Origin: Xylanibacter brevis ATCC 19188
GTDB taxonomy: Bacteria > Bacteroidota > Bacteroidia > Bacteroidales > Bacteroidaceae
Assembly (NCBI RefSeq): GCF_000621725.1
Contig: NZ_JHXM01000003.1
Location: forward strand, 1 to 64,000
Direction of reading: 5' to 3'
DNA: 64,000 bases
Shown: in pieces, positions 57,282-64,000 of the stretch
How positions within the stretch are numbered: position 1 is the stretch's first letter
Layout of the letters: each line of letters begins with the position of its first letter
Translations under genes and position numbers: made by a program
The notes under the pieces: model-generated
What the model was told of the DNA's origin: nothing
Seen by the model: the letters and a program-made list of their open reading frames with translations, nothing else
The model's database searches: none

Positions 57282-58235
57282 TCACTTTTCACTGATTAAC
57301 TCATTGTATGTCACCTCACGTTTCAGCATGTGGTTCTCTCGCATCAACTTGCAAGCCTTGCGCACCATGTCGGGGCGCAGTCGGAACTCACGACGTTTGG
57401 ACTCGCGGTCCACCTGCATGCGCAGCACATCCTTGAGCATCAGCTCCTGAATCACGCGGTTGGTAGGTATGCGGTTCTTTTCCACATACTGCATCACGAT
57501 GTCGAGTGTCTCCTTCGGATGACGGGCAGCCCACTCCCACCCTTGCCGACTGGCTTGGGCAAACTTCTTTGCCAGAGCGGGATGCTCCTCGTAGAAATCA
57601 CGCAACATATAGAGACCGTCTTCCTGCACGTTATAGCCGTGGTCACAGAAGCGGTACACATTATCTTCGGTCATCACCACGCCGGCCTGCACCAGCTGGT
57701 AATACTCGTTATAGCTCATGGCCAGCATGGCATCGAGGGCACCTGCCACAAAGAGATTGATGTTCTGCGCAAAGCGTATCCATTCATAGTCCAGGTGTTC
57801 CTTCTGACTCATGCAGATGGCCAGCTGACCGAAGCCCACACTCCAGATGCCCACACGTGCACCTTTATGCTTCAGCGGGTTACGATTGCGTGCCGAGACG
57901 ATGACCATGGCATTGTTCATCGAGGTCTGCAGGATATTCACCAGTGGTGTTCCGGCATCAATAATCTCCAGAGCCTGACACAGCTGCAACGTGGTGGCCT
58001 GACACACGTTCTTGCGCAGACGGCTCATGGCCGGCTGTGTAGAGGTGGGATGTTCAATGCGCACGTTGACCCCGGCCTTACGATAGAATCCTTTTGCCTC
58101 GGCCACATAATAGCCGGCAAACTGTGCCTGTGCCGTCCATTGGGGCGTAAACACGATGGTTTCGTCCTGGGCACTGGCCATCTGGGGCAACAACAGGGCC
58201 ACCGCCAGCATGAGGTATTGTATATGTTTCTTCAT
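57282..58235 (-). CDS. NMT1/THI5-like periplasmic substrate-binding protein
   Basis: Encodes 317 residues with a signal peptide (1-22, ending MASAQ). 'VFTPQWTAQAQFAGYYVAEA', 'GFYRKAGVNVRIEH' and 'GARVGIWSVGFG' are family blocks of NMT1/THI5 binding proteins, which bind pyrimidine or other small organic ligands for ABC importers. No permease or ATPase gene is near. Coupled by ATGA to the HD gene and 8 bases from (or overlapping) the membrane sensor gene, it most likely delivers its ligand signal to the Cache domain rather than to a transporter (inference). Confidence 0.87.
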   Translation of the reverse strand: MKKHIQYLMLAVALLLPQMASAQDETIVFTPQWTAQAQFAGYYVAEAKGFYRKAGVNVRIEHPTSTQPAMSRLRKNVCQATTLQLCQALEIIDAGTPLVNILQTSMNNAMVIVSARNRNPLKHKGARVGIWSVGFGQLAICMSQKEHLDYEWIRFAQNINLFVAGALDAMLAMSYNEYYQLVQAGVVMTEDNVYRFCDHGYNVQEDGLYMLRDFYEEHPALAKKFAQASRQGWEWAARHPKETLDIVMQYVEKNRIPTNRVIQELMLKDVLRMQVDRESKRREFRLRPDMVRKACKLMRENHMLKREVTYNELISEK

Positions 58236-58807
58236 CCAAAGACTTGTTTGATGAGTTGTTCAAATTCTTGATAGGCGGTCGTGCCATCCAACTCGCGGAG
58301 GGCATCGGCCAATCCGCGATAGTGCCAGGCATGTTCCTGAGGGTCGGCCGTGCGGAACAGCTGCCACAGGCGGTCGTTCTGTGCGGCATAGTCGCGTGCA
58401 ATGGCTCGCATATTCGAGAGTTTATCGCCCAACGCCACCATCTTAGCATCCGTAGAGGCCTGCGCCAACCGGTCGATGGCTGCCTGCTTGCGGGCGTGCC
58501 AACTGTCTTCTCGCTTCATGCCATCCATGCGTATGTCGGTTTCGGCAGCCACCAATGCTGCCACACGCTCGCCAAACTCCATGCGTATCTGCTCGGTGGT
58601 CACGTCGGTATCTTCCACCGTGTCGTGCAGCGCGGCAGCAGCCAACAGCTCCTGGTCGGACGTCATCGTGGCCACAATGGCCATGGCCTCCATCGGGTGT
58701 ACGATGTAGGGGAAGCCCTTGCCACGCCGCTCAGTGCCAGCATGAGCCCGTACGGCAAACACGATGGCGCGGTCGAGAAGTTCCGTGTTCATTGGCTTAT
58801 TTGGCAT
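58232..58807 (-). CDS. HD-domain (p)ppGpp hydrolase-like protein
   Basis: Encodes 191 residues. 'GKGFPYIVHPMEAMAIV' (first His), 'LLAAAALHDTVEDTDVT' (the His-Asp and E-D pair) and 'MVALGDKLSNMRAI' (final Asp in the K-L-x-N-M-R context) are the metal site of RelA/SpoT hydrolase domains and of stand-alone MESH1-type enzymes. Length is right for a single HD unit. It should hydrolyse ppGpp to GDP/GTP and pyrophosphate in the cytoplasm. It is the first gene of a tight five-gene operon that ends with a RelA/SpoT-type synthetase, so opposing activities bracket the sensor and partner-switch genes. No clear promoter box was seen in 58808-58880. Confidence 0.87.
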   Translation of the reverse strand: MPNKPMNTELLDRAIVFAVRAHAGTERRGKGFPYIVHPMEAMAIVATMTSDQELLAAAALHDTVEDTDVTTEQIRMEFGERVAALVAAETDIRMDGMKREDSWHARKQAAIDRLAQASTDAKMVALGDKLSNMRAIARDYAAQNDRLWQLFRTADPQEHAWHYRGLADALRELDGTTAYQEFEQLIKQVFG

Positions 58808-58880
58808 GTTGTTTTAGTGTTTCATTGTTACTGATAGTTGTTTTCCCTGGCTGATAGTCTTCATCCCATATTTTTAGGCG

Positions 58881-58913
58881 AAAAGAGGCACTATTCTTTC
58901 GGAATAGTGCCTC
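58881..58913 (-). terminator. terminator after the 58926 gene
   Basis: Stem GAGGCACTATTC (58885-58896) pairs with GAATAGTGCCTC (58902-58913); on the minus strand a TTTT follows. It separates the small hypothetical gene from the HD-led operon. Confidence 0.8.
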
Positions 58914-58925
58914 TATATCAGCTGT

Positions 58926-59267
58926 TTATCGTCGGCTCACAAATGGAGGAGGCACGTCACGGCGGATGCTTAGTACCCACTCATCACCTTCGGGGTGATA
59001 CTCTATGCGGTCGGTATGGTCGCCCATCACCCACACCAGTCGATCGTCGATAGCGCGCCCGCCATGGCGCATGGTCACCGTCAGGAACTTCTCCGATCCT
59101 TCGGCACTCATCAAGCAGTCGCGCCCCTTCAGTTCGCCCAACACGATCTCCACCAGCTGCTCAATGATGCGCAGTGGTACCCTGTCTGGCTGCAGGTCAA
59201 TAACGCGGTGCACAAAGTCCAGCGCCTCCTCGTCCTCTTCTGGTATGTAGGTTTCTATCTTCATCAT
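58926..59267 (-). CDS. conserved-looking hypothetical protein
   Basis: Encodes 113 residues beginning MMKIETYIPEEDEEALDFVH. No signal peptide or membrane segment. The first 50 residues look helical and acidic; the rest is beta-rich with Arg/Asp (WVMGDHTDRIEYHPEGDEWV). I do not recognise a family. Good codon use, a minus-strand TATATTTGC box at about 59338-59346 and a terminator right after the stop support a real single-gene unit. The ATG at 59264 is an equivalent start. Confidence 0.65.
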   Translation of the reverse strand: MMKIETYIPEEDEEALDFVHRVIDLQPDRVPLRIIEQLVEIVLGELKGRDCLMSAEGSEKFLTVTMRHGGRAIDDRLVWVMGDHTDRIEYHPEGDEWVLSIRRDVPPPFVSRR

Positions 59268-59432
59268 TAGGCCTATACAATTTAGTTATTTGCGGCGTCA
59301 GATTAGCGTTTCTATCCATTAGGAAGAATATTCATCAGCAAATATACACTTTTTTTTTAAAACCACCATACATTTTTCATAAAAATTTTTCCAAGTCTAT
59401 TACTTTTGTTCGTACATAACTCTATGACCTAC

Positions 59433-59498
59433 AAGTATGTTCGTCTTTTCTTTAAGTCGGCTCTGCCCTTAAAGAAGCAGCAGAGCCGGCGATTATGT
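59433..59498. repeat. intergenic hairpin element, copy 2
   Basis: Shares its left border (AAGTATGTTCGT...TTTC) and right border (CAGAGCC-GCGATTATG) with 9523-9626. The centre is a simple hairpin, GGCTCTGC...GCAGAGCC. The rest of the gap (59268-59539) shows only an AT-rich stretch with the -7 box noted for the hypothetical gene. Confidence 0.6.
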
Positions 59499-59539
59499 CG
59501 TTACCTTGTTATTCTGTCCTTAAAGTTTGTTGTTCTGTC

Positions 59540-61957
59540 TTAGAAGTCTAGGCGGTAGAAGATGTTGGGCAGCGAGATAGAGCTCTTGTCTATGCGCACG
59601 TCGTTGGTACCCAGATCATAGCGCTGGTATATGGGAGTCTTGGTGCCTAAGACGTTCAGTCCCTCGAAGGCGATGGTGTGACTCACGCGACGCTTGTTGA
59701 TCTTATAGCTCACGGTGAGGTCAACGATGCCCGTTGGGTCAAAGCGCTTGGTGAAAGCCTCATCATCCTTATAGATGGGGTTATCGTCTATCTTACCTTC
59801 GGCCACTCTGGCGCGCATCGCGTCGATGTCAACAGGCGTGTAGCGCAGACCACCCTGGATGCTATACTTAGCACTGACGTTCAGTACGTTCTTGCCTATC
59901 ATCCACTCCTTACCGCCCAGCACCTTCATCATGAAGCCGCGGTCATAGAGCTGATTGCGCCAAACCTTGTCCTGTCCCTTGTACTGCGACTTATACACAG
60001 AGACGTTAGCCTGTCCGAAGAAACCGTGATACATATAGTGTTCCAAGGTGATATCGCCACCATAGTTACGCGTATTACCCTTGCCCACCAATGCCTCTTC
60101 TGTATAAGAGAACAGGCGGTTGGTCACACAGTAGGTGCTGCCAGGTGCCGCTCCCACGGGGGTGTCGAAGCCATACTCATAGAACGCATTCAGGCGCAGC
60201 GTCAGGTTGGGGTTTAACTTATACATATAGGTGGCATGCAGGTGGTGCGCCTTTGACAGGTCCAGATCCTTGTTGGGCATACGACCCAGTTCGTCACGAT
60301 AGAAGTAGGTGTCCAGTTTCTCGATCATAGAGTGCAGACCATAGCCCAGCGAGATGCTGTGCTTTTCGGTGGGATCCCACTTCATGCTGACGCGCGGCTC
60401 CACCGAGAAGTCCTTCGAGAGCAGGAAGTAGTTGGCGGCCACACCAGCCGACAGGCTCAGCTCGTCGCTCAGCGTGAACAGGTTCTGCCAGAACATGTTT
60501 GCCAGGCCCGTGTTATCCTTCATCTTGGTATATTCTACCATCGGGTTCTGCGTGTCGTAGAGCTGGTCGTGAGAGCGATAGTAGAGGTTGAAGAAGCGGT
60601 GTGAATATTCGGCGCCAAACTGTGTCAGCCACTTAGCCGTCAGCTGTTTCGACAGTTCGGTGTTGATCATCAGTCGGTCTTCGTTCATCTGCTGCTGACT
60701 GAAGGGGTACTTCTTGCTCTTGGGATTATCGGGATCTTCAAAAGCCAATGGAGATACAGGAACGCCATTAGCGTCACGCCTCAGTCCGAAGTAGAACATA
60801 TCGCTCTTCAGGTGCTGCATGTTGTAGGCCGCCGTGGTGCGCCAGGTCCACTTATTGCCAAAGTGAATCTTGTGTGACGCGCCAGCCAGAATCTGCGTCA
60901 GCTTACCCTCGTTATCCGAGGTGTCATAGACGGCGTTCACGTCTTCCAGATCCAACGGGTCATCATAGGTGCTGTCGTGAGACGCCAGTCCAAAGAGCGA
61001 GAACGTGCCCGCGCGCTTGGTGGGGAAGTTCAGTTTGATGGAGAAATCCTGGAAGCCCATGTGCGAACCGTCCATATCAACCAGTCCCAACTTATCTACC
61101 AGCGACGTGAAGCCATAGCGGTAGTTCACGATATAGCTGCTGTTGTTCTTGCGCGAGATAGGACCTTCGAGTGTCAACTCCTCAGACACGGTACCTATCT
61201 GCAGGATATTCTCATGTTTGTTGTTGTTGCCGGCACGCATCCTCACGTCGAACACGCCACTGAGGGCATTGTTGTAGTTGGCATTGAAGGTAGAAGTAAA
61301 GAAGTCTGAGTTGCCGATCACGTTAGAGTTCAGTGCGCTCACCAGACCGTAGCCCGCACTCCACAGGTCATTAAAGTGGTTGGGGGTGAACACCTCCACA
61401 CCCTCGATGCGATACTTCATGCGCTCGGGGGCGTTACCGTGGATAGACAGTCCGCTACCATCGGCCTCGCCCGACACACCGGCAAAGGCCGTCACCAGAC
61501 GGGCCGGGTCGTTGTAGCCACCAGCAAAACGGCTGGCCTCTTCCATCGACAGCATCACACCGCCAGTCAGCACGGCGGGATTCACGGTGGCTTCCTTGTT
61601 CACGCGTGGGCGCACCACCACCTCTTTCAGTTCGGTGCTGTTCTCGCGCAATGCTACGTCGAGCACCACCTCCTTGACACCCGAAATCAGGATTTCCTTC
61701 ATGATGCTGGGCTCATAACCGATATAGTTAGTCTCAATGGTATAGCGGCCGCCCTGCTTGACATTGATCGTATAGTTACCATCAATGTCAGTCACGGCGA
61801 CCGCATTAGCTAACTCCACAACTTTCACAGTCGCTCCTATCAGAGTCTCGCCAGTAATTGCGTCTTTCACGGTACCACGCAGAGTCTCTGCTTGTATATC
61901 TATTGTGCCGCAGATTATCAGGATGGCGGCAATCATCCATTGTCTTATTGTATTCAT
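59540..61957 (-). CDS. TonB-dependent receptor with carboxypeptidase-regulatory front domain
   Basis: Encodes 805 residues. Signal peptide (1-23, ending IQA), then a carboxypeptidase D regulatory-like domain ('GTVKDAITGETLIGATVKV', about 29-110), a plug domain ('AFAGVSGEADGSGLSIHGN', 'YRIEGVEVFTPNHF', about 150-260) and a roughly 22-strand barrel with aromatic turns. It ends 'SISLPNIFYRLDF', the expected terminal Phe. Such outer-membrane receptors import siderophores, oligosaccharides or other ligands with TonB energy. No SusD partner lies beside it, so it is not a standard polysaccharide-utilisation pair. A -7 box TTAACTTTGC (about 61980-61989) precedes it. Confidence 0.93.
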   Translation of the reverse strand: MNTIRQWMIAAILIICGTIDIQAETLRGTVKDAITGETLIGATVKVVELANAVAVTDIDGNYTINVKQGGRYTIETNYIGYEPSIMKEILISGVKEVVLDVALRENSTELKEVVVRPRVNKEATVNPAVLTGGVMLSMEEASRFAGGYNDPARLVTAFAGVSGEADGSGLSIHGNAPERMKYRIEGVEVFTPNHFNDLWSAGYGLVSALNSNVIGNSDFFTSTFNANYNNALSGVFDVRMRAGNNNKHENILQIGTVSEELTLEGPISRKNNSSYIVNYRYGFTSLVDKLGLVDMDGSHMGFQDFSIKLNFPTKRAGTFSLFGLASHDSTYDDPLDLEDVNAVYDTSDNEGKLTQILAGASHKIHFGNKWTWRTTAAYNMQHLKSDMFYFGLRRDANGVPVSPLAFEDPDNPKSKKYPFSQQQMNEDRLMINTELSKQLTAKWLTQFGAEYSHRFFNLYYRSHDQLYDTQNPMVEYTKMKDNTGLANMFWQNLFTLSDELSLSAGVAANYFLLSKDFSVEPRVSMKWDPTEKHSISLGYGLHSMIEKLDTYFYRDELGRMPNKDLDLSKAHHLHATYMYKLNPNLTLRLNAFYEYGFDTPVGAAPGSTYCVTNRLFSYTEEALVGKGNTRNYGGDITLEHYMYHGFFGQANVSVYKSQYKGQDKVWRNQLYDRGFMMKVLGGKEWMIGKNVLNVSAKYSIQGGLRYTPVDIDAMRARVAEGKIDDNPIYKDDEAFTKRFDPTGIVDLTVSYKINKRRVSHTIAFEGLNVLGTKTPIYQRYDLGTNDVRIDKSSISLPNIFYRLDF

Positions 61958-62116
61958 CAGATTGTAATTTATAGATTTTTTGCAAAGTTAACAGATTTTC
62001 TTAAAATACGTTTATTTTATATGTTAAAAATGAAGTTTTTGTGAAAAATAAATGAATTTAAGGTGTTTTTCCGTTCGAAAAAGGTGTGGTAACAGTCGCA
62101 GACCACTCATAACAAC

Positions 62117-62151
62117 AAGCTCCGACCTGGCACTCGTCCGGGTCGGAGCTT
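62117..62151 (-). terminator. hairpin after the fimbrillin-like/peptide pair
   Basis: AAGCTCCGACC (62117-62127) pairs perfectly with GGTCGGAGCTT (62141-62151). The T-rich tail is imperfect on both strands, so termination is probable but not certain. Confidence 0.6.
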
Positions 62152-62174
62152 ATTGTTTTCCGTACTATCTATCA

Positions 62175-62309
62175 TTAAGAATCAACATCTCCAATACTGA
62201 TCGTATCACCACGCTTATAATCTGTTACATCAACAGAACCAGAGACCATTAGCACTGGGCCTTGAAGCTGGAAGATGCGCGAAGTGGGTTTTATATATTT
62301 CTGTTTCAT
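62175..62309 (-). CDS. small MKxKYIxP-type peptide coupled to a fimbrillin-like gene
   Basis: Encodes 44 residues: MKQKYIKPTSRIFQLQGP, then VLMVSGSVDVTDYKRGDTIS and an acidic end (IGDVDS). The start shares ATGA with the stop of the upstream lipoprotein gene (stop 62306-62308, start 62307-62309), the usual mark of translational coupling. The N-terminus matches the pattern M-K-x-K-Y-I-x-P of the peptides at 1889 and 5968; the rest differs. No signal peptide or Cys. It is too short for routine gene callers and may be missing from public annotation. Function unknown. Confidence 0.7.
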   Translation of the reverse strand: MKQKYIKPTSRIFQLQGPVLMVSGSVDVTDYKRGDTISIGDVDS

Positions 62310-63280
62310 GAGGGTATAATTTTAGTTACATTACCGTTATCAAGCTTATAAAGCGAATTCTTGCCTATGTTAATATTCACATCATACTCATAGCCTTTCT
62401 CCAGCACGGCGCCAAAAGGAATATAGGCCTTGCCATTGTGCACCACGCCACCGTTACTGATAACGCAAGTCAGTTCAAGATAGGTATTGGCAGGCGCCCC
62501 CGAACCACTCCACGCCGTGAGCGTTTGAGGAAGCAGGAAGAGATAAGGAGCTTTGGAATCACCCAAAGGTACATAGGATTCTATTCCCAGAATCAAGCCC
62601 GCACCTGGAGTCAAGCCCGCACTTGAATAGAGAGTATAGTTGGACTTAGTAGTATCCAGCGTCCACGATGAGGTTTTGAAATAATAGTCGCCCCGACTCA
62701 CCACATTGCAAAGCTTCACCTCGCTCACCGTCAGCGTATAGTCAGTCAAATTCTTGGCTTTCTTCACATTGAAGCGCAAAGCGCTGCATACATGATTAAA
62801 GGTGAAAGAGAGTTTGCCACCCGTTTCAGCATACGTTCCGCGGGCAGTAGCCACCAACAGGTCTTTCTGGTCTGAAGCTGATTCAACGACGGAGAAGTTG
62901 ATGTAAGGTCCACTCGTATTAAAAGTAACATCCTCCGAACAAGCATACCAATCCAACGTATCTTCCGTTAATGGCCATCCTGTAAAGCCATCGTCAACCT
63001 CCCAGCCCTTCTCACCATCTTTCGTAGCCACGATGGCATCACCGTTTGTTAGCAGCCCTGAACCGTATATATAGTTCAGATAAAACTTATCAAGCGAACT
63101 GACAACAGCAGCCCTTGTGATACGACGACTTTCGCCAGGTTTCTCATAGGGAGTCTCCGACACCTCGAAAGACAGCGCACGCACTTCAGGGCGCTGCGGT
63201 GTGGCGTCGTTGTCATCGCTGGAACAGGCAGCCATCGTGGTTGCTACCAGCATCAAAGAGAATAATTTCAATAGTTTCAT
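62306..63280 (-). CDS. fimbrillin-family (Mfa-like) lipoprotein
   Basis: Encodes 324 residues from the ATG at 63280 (a GTG just before is also in frame). Lipobox TTMAACSSD (Cys about 19), Thr/Pro-rich linker, then a body with the fimbrillin-like hallmarks: an R-A-A strand near 55, 'GKLSFTFNHVCSALRFNVKK' (the conserved F-x-H-x-x-S-A-L segment, about 165) and a C-terminal 'AVLEKGYEYDVNINIGKN' (about 290-307). These belong to the Mfa_like/FimB fimbrillin superfamily of Bacteroidales surface fimbriae and anchors. It lies one base downstream of the repeated-domain gene and is start-stop coupled to the small peptide gene. Confidence 0.85.
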   Translation of the reverse strand: MKLLKLFSLMLVATTMAACSSDDNDATPQRPEVRALSFEVSETPYEKPGESRRITRAAVVSSLDKFYLNYIYGSGLLTNGDAIVATKDGEKGWEVDDGFTGWPLTEDTLDWYACSEDVTFNTSGPYINFSVVESASDQKDLLVATARGTYAETGGKLSFTFNHVCSALRFNVKKAKNLTDYTLTVSEVKLCNVVSRGDYYFKTSSWTLDTTKSNYTLYSSAGLTPGAGLILGIESYVPLGDSKAPYLFLLPQTLTAWSGSGAPANTYLELTCVISNGGVVHNGKAYIPFGAVLEKGYEYDVNINIGKNSLYKLDNGNVTKIIPS

Positions 63281-63284
63281 CACA

Positions 63285-64000
63285 TTAATTGATTGTTATG
63301 GTATTTGTTGGTAATTGTTTTATCCTCACCGCATCATTAAAGGTATATATGCGATTATTTGCAGCTTCATAGTACTTCAGGGTCACCTTCTCGCCTTCCT
63401 CACGACCATAGACCACCATACGTCCGTTGGCATGCGCCACGCCGCGGCACTCACCGCCAACGAAAGCACCCACCATGTCATCACTGGAAGTTTCCAGATC
63501 TACATTGGCCAAAGGGGTTGAGTCGAGCGACAGGTTCATGACAATAGGATACTTAGCGGGTCCTAACGTGAACTTTGGAACAAAATCCTCATCAATACCT
63601 ATCACCTGATCTGTCCTATACTGGAAAGACGCAGAACGTGAGAACACGTGCTTTAATTGACTATTATAATACTTCAATGTGACGTCCATCCACTCCTCGT
63701 CCGTTTCATTACCGAAAACCTTCATAAGATAATAATCGCAACTGGAGCCGGGGTTATCGACACTGATAGCAGGACTGGCCAGCCCACGCAATTCGTCTTC
63801 CACGAAAAGAGCCATCAAGTCATCCTTACTGGTATATTCCTGCAGCTCTTGCTCAATCTTCACCAGTATAACGACCCAGTTCTCGAAGCTTTGCGATTGT
63901 GGCTTCTGCCAATTGGGAGTCTCTTGATTGAAGTTCCAATCCATCTGCCACGCGGGCGCCATCGTTGTGTTCTCCAACGTATAGCTCAGGGAATTGTTGC
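63285..64000 (-). CDS. C-terminal part of a surface protein with repeated domains (runs off the window)
   Basis: The frame is open to the window edge, with NNSLSYTLENTT preceding the first in-frame TTG, so this is the 3' part of a longer gene. About 238 residues are visible. Two copies of one domain can be traced: 'SKDDLMALFVEDELRGLASP' then 'MDVTLKYYNSQLKHVFS' (about 55-130), and 'SSDDMVGAFVGGECRGVAHA' then 'EKVTLKYYEAANNRIYTF' (about 170-225). The D-x-M-x-A-F-V-x-x-E-C-R-G-x-A pattern is common in large Bacteroidales surface proteins; its ligand is unknown. The stop lies a few bases ahead of the fimbrillin-like lipoprotein start, so the two are probably co-transcribed. Confidence 0.75.
   Translation of the reverse strand, partial: NNSLSYTLENTTMAPAWQMDWNFNQETPNWQKPQSQSFENWVVILVKIEQELQEYTSKDDLMALFVEDELRGLASPAISVDNPGSSCDYYLMKVFGNETDEEWMDVTLKYYNSQLKHVFSRSASFQYRTDQVIGIDEDFVPKFTLGPAKYPIVMNLSLDSTPLANVDLETSSDDMVGAFVGGECRGVAHANGRMVVYGREEGEKVTLKYYEAANNRIYTFNDAVRIKQLPTNTITIN

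Noticed and set aside
57282..58235. Part of a thiamine-precursor ABC importer
   Set aside because: No permease or ATPase gene nearby; the gene is coupled to signalling genes.
1..64000. Insertion sequence, prophage or integrative element
   Set aside because: No transposase, integrase, relaxase or phage structural gene was found; repeats are short and non-coding.

Overview
This window is a chromosomal piece of a Bacteroidales bacterium, most likely Prevotella or a close relative. The evidence is the Bacteroidetes promoter grammar (TTTG, about 20 bases, then TAnnTTTG) in front of many genes, the near absence of Shine-Dalgarno sites, a fimbrillin-type lipoprotein, a TonB-dependent receptor with a carboxypeptidase-regulatory front domain, and surface proteins ending in a 'GVYxxNGKKVxxK' tail. 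No rRNA, tRNA, CRISPR array, phage or transposase gene was seen.

Bases 1-9,500 are an accessory, repeat-dense surface-protein locus. Two large secreted proteins share a nearly identical C-terminal module. Each is followed by a roughly 60-residue peptide of one family (MKKKYIAPEM start, LSRRYDVWE end). The gaps hold GC-rich palindromes, a structured modular repeat in inverted copies, and arrays with an exact 22-base period. A third short MKxKYIxP peptide sits at 62,175-62,309, start-stop coupled to a fimbrillin-like lipoprotein.

Bases 9,800-37,100 carry rplS and then an envelope-glycan island. It contains UDP-galactopyranose mutase (broken by an in-frame TAG) and a complete 2-aminoethylphosphonate route (PEP mutase, phosphonopyruvate decarboxylase, cytidylyltransferase, aminotransferase). 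It also has a TagD-like cytidylyltransferase fused to an oxidoreductase with a second class V aminotransferase, two LicD transferases and a TagF-like transferase. A seven-gene glycan/lipid A operon reads leftward from 27,646. A YejM-like protein, two LtaS-like phosphotransferases, an MsbA-like exporter and a purple acid phosphatase-like enzyme follow. The island probably builds a glycan or lipooligosaccharide carrying aminoethylphosphonate and/or glycerol-phosphate groups.

Bases 37,000-46,000 are mostly housekeeping: miaB, a YitT-family protein, nrdDG, a TGS-uridine kinase-like protein and a Na/Pi cotransporter. A decayed gene and a possible small RNA follow. Bases 46,795-52,978 hold a leftward operon of five secreted proteins and lipoproteins of unknown function.

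Bases 53,482-58,807 hold the most interesting gene set: a compact leftward operon of HD (p)ppGpp-hydrolase-like protein, periplasmic NMT1-type binding protein, sensor/SpoIIE phosphatase/RsbW-kinase fusion, STAS protein and RelA/SpoT-type synthetase. It looks like a partner-switching module placed between alarmone hydrolase and synthetase, and a 22-base-period array abuts its last stop codon. The window ends with a small hypothetical gene, the TonB-dependent receptor, the fimbrillin-like lipoprotein with its coupled peptide, and the C-terminal part of a repeated-domain surface protein.
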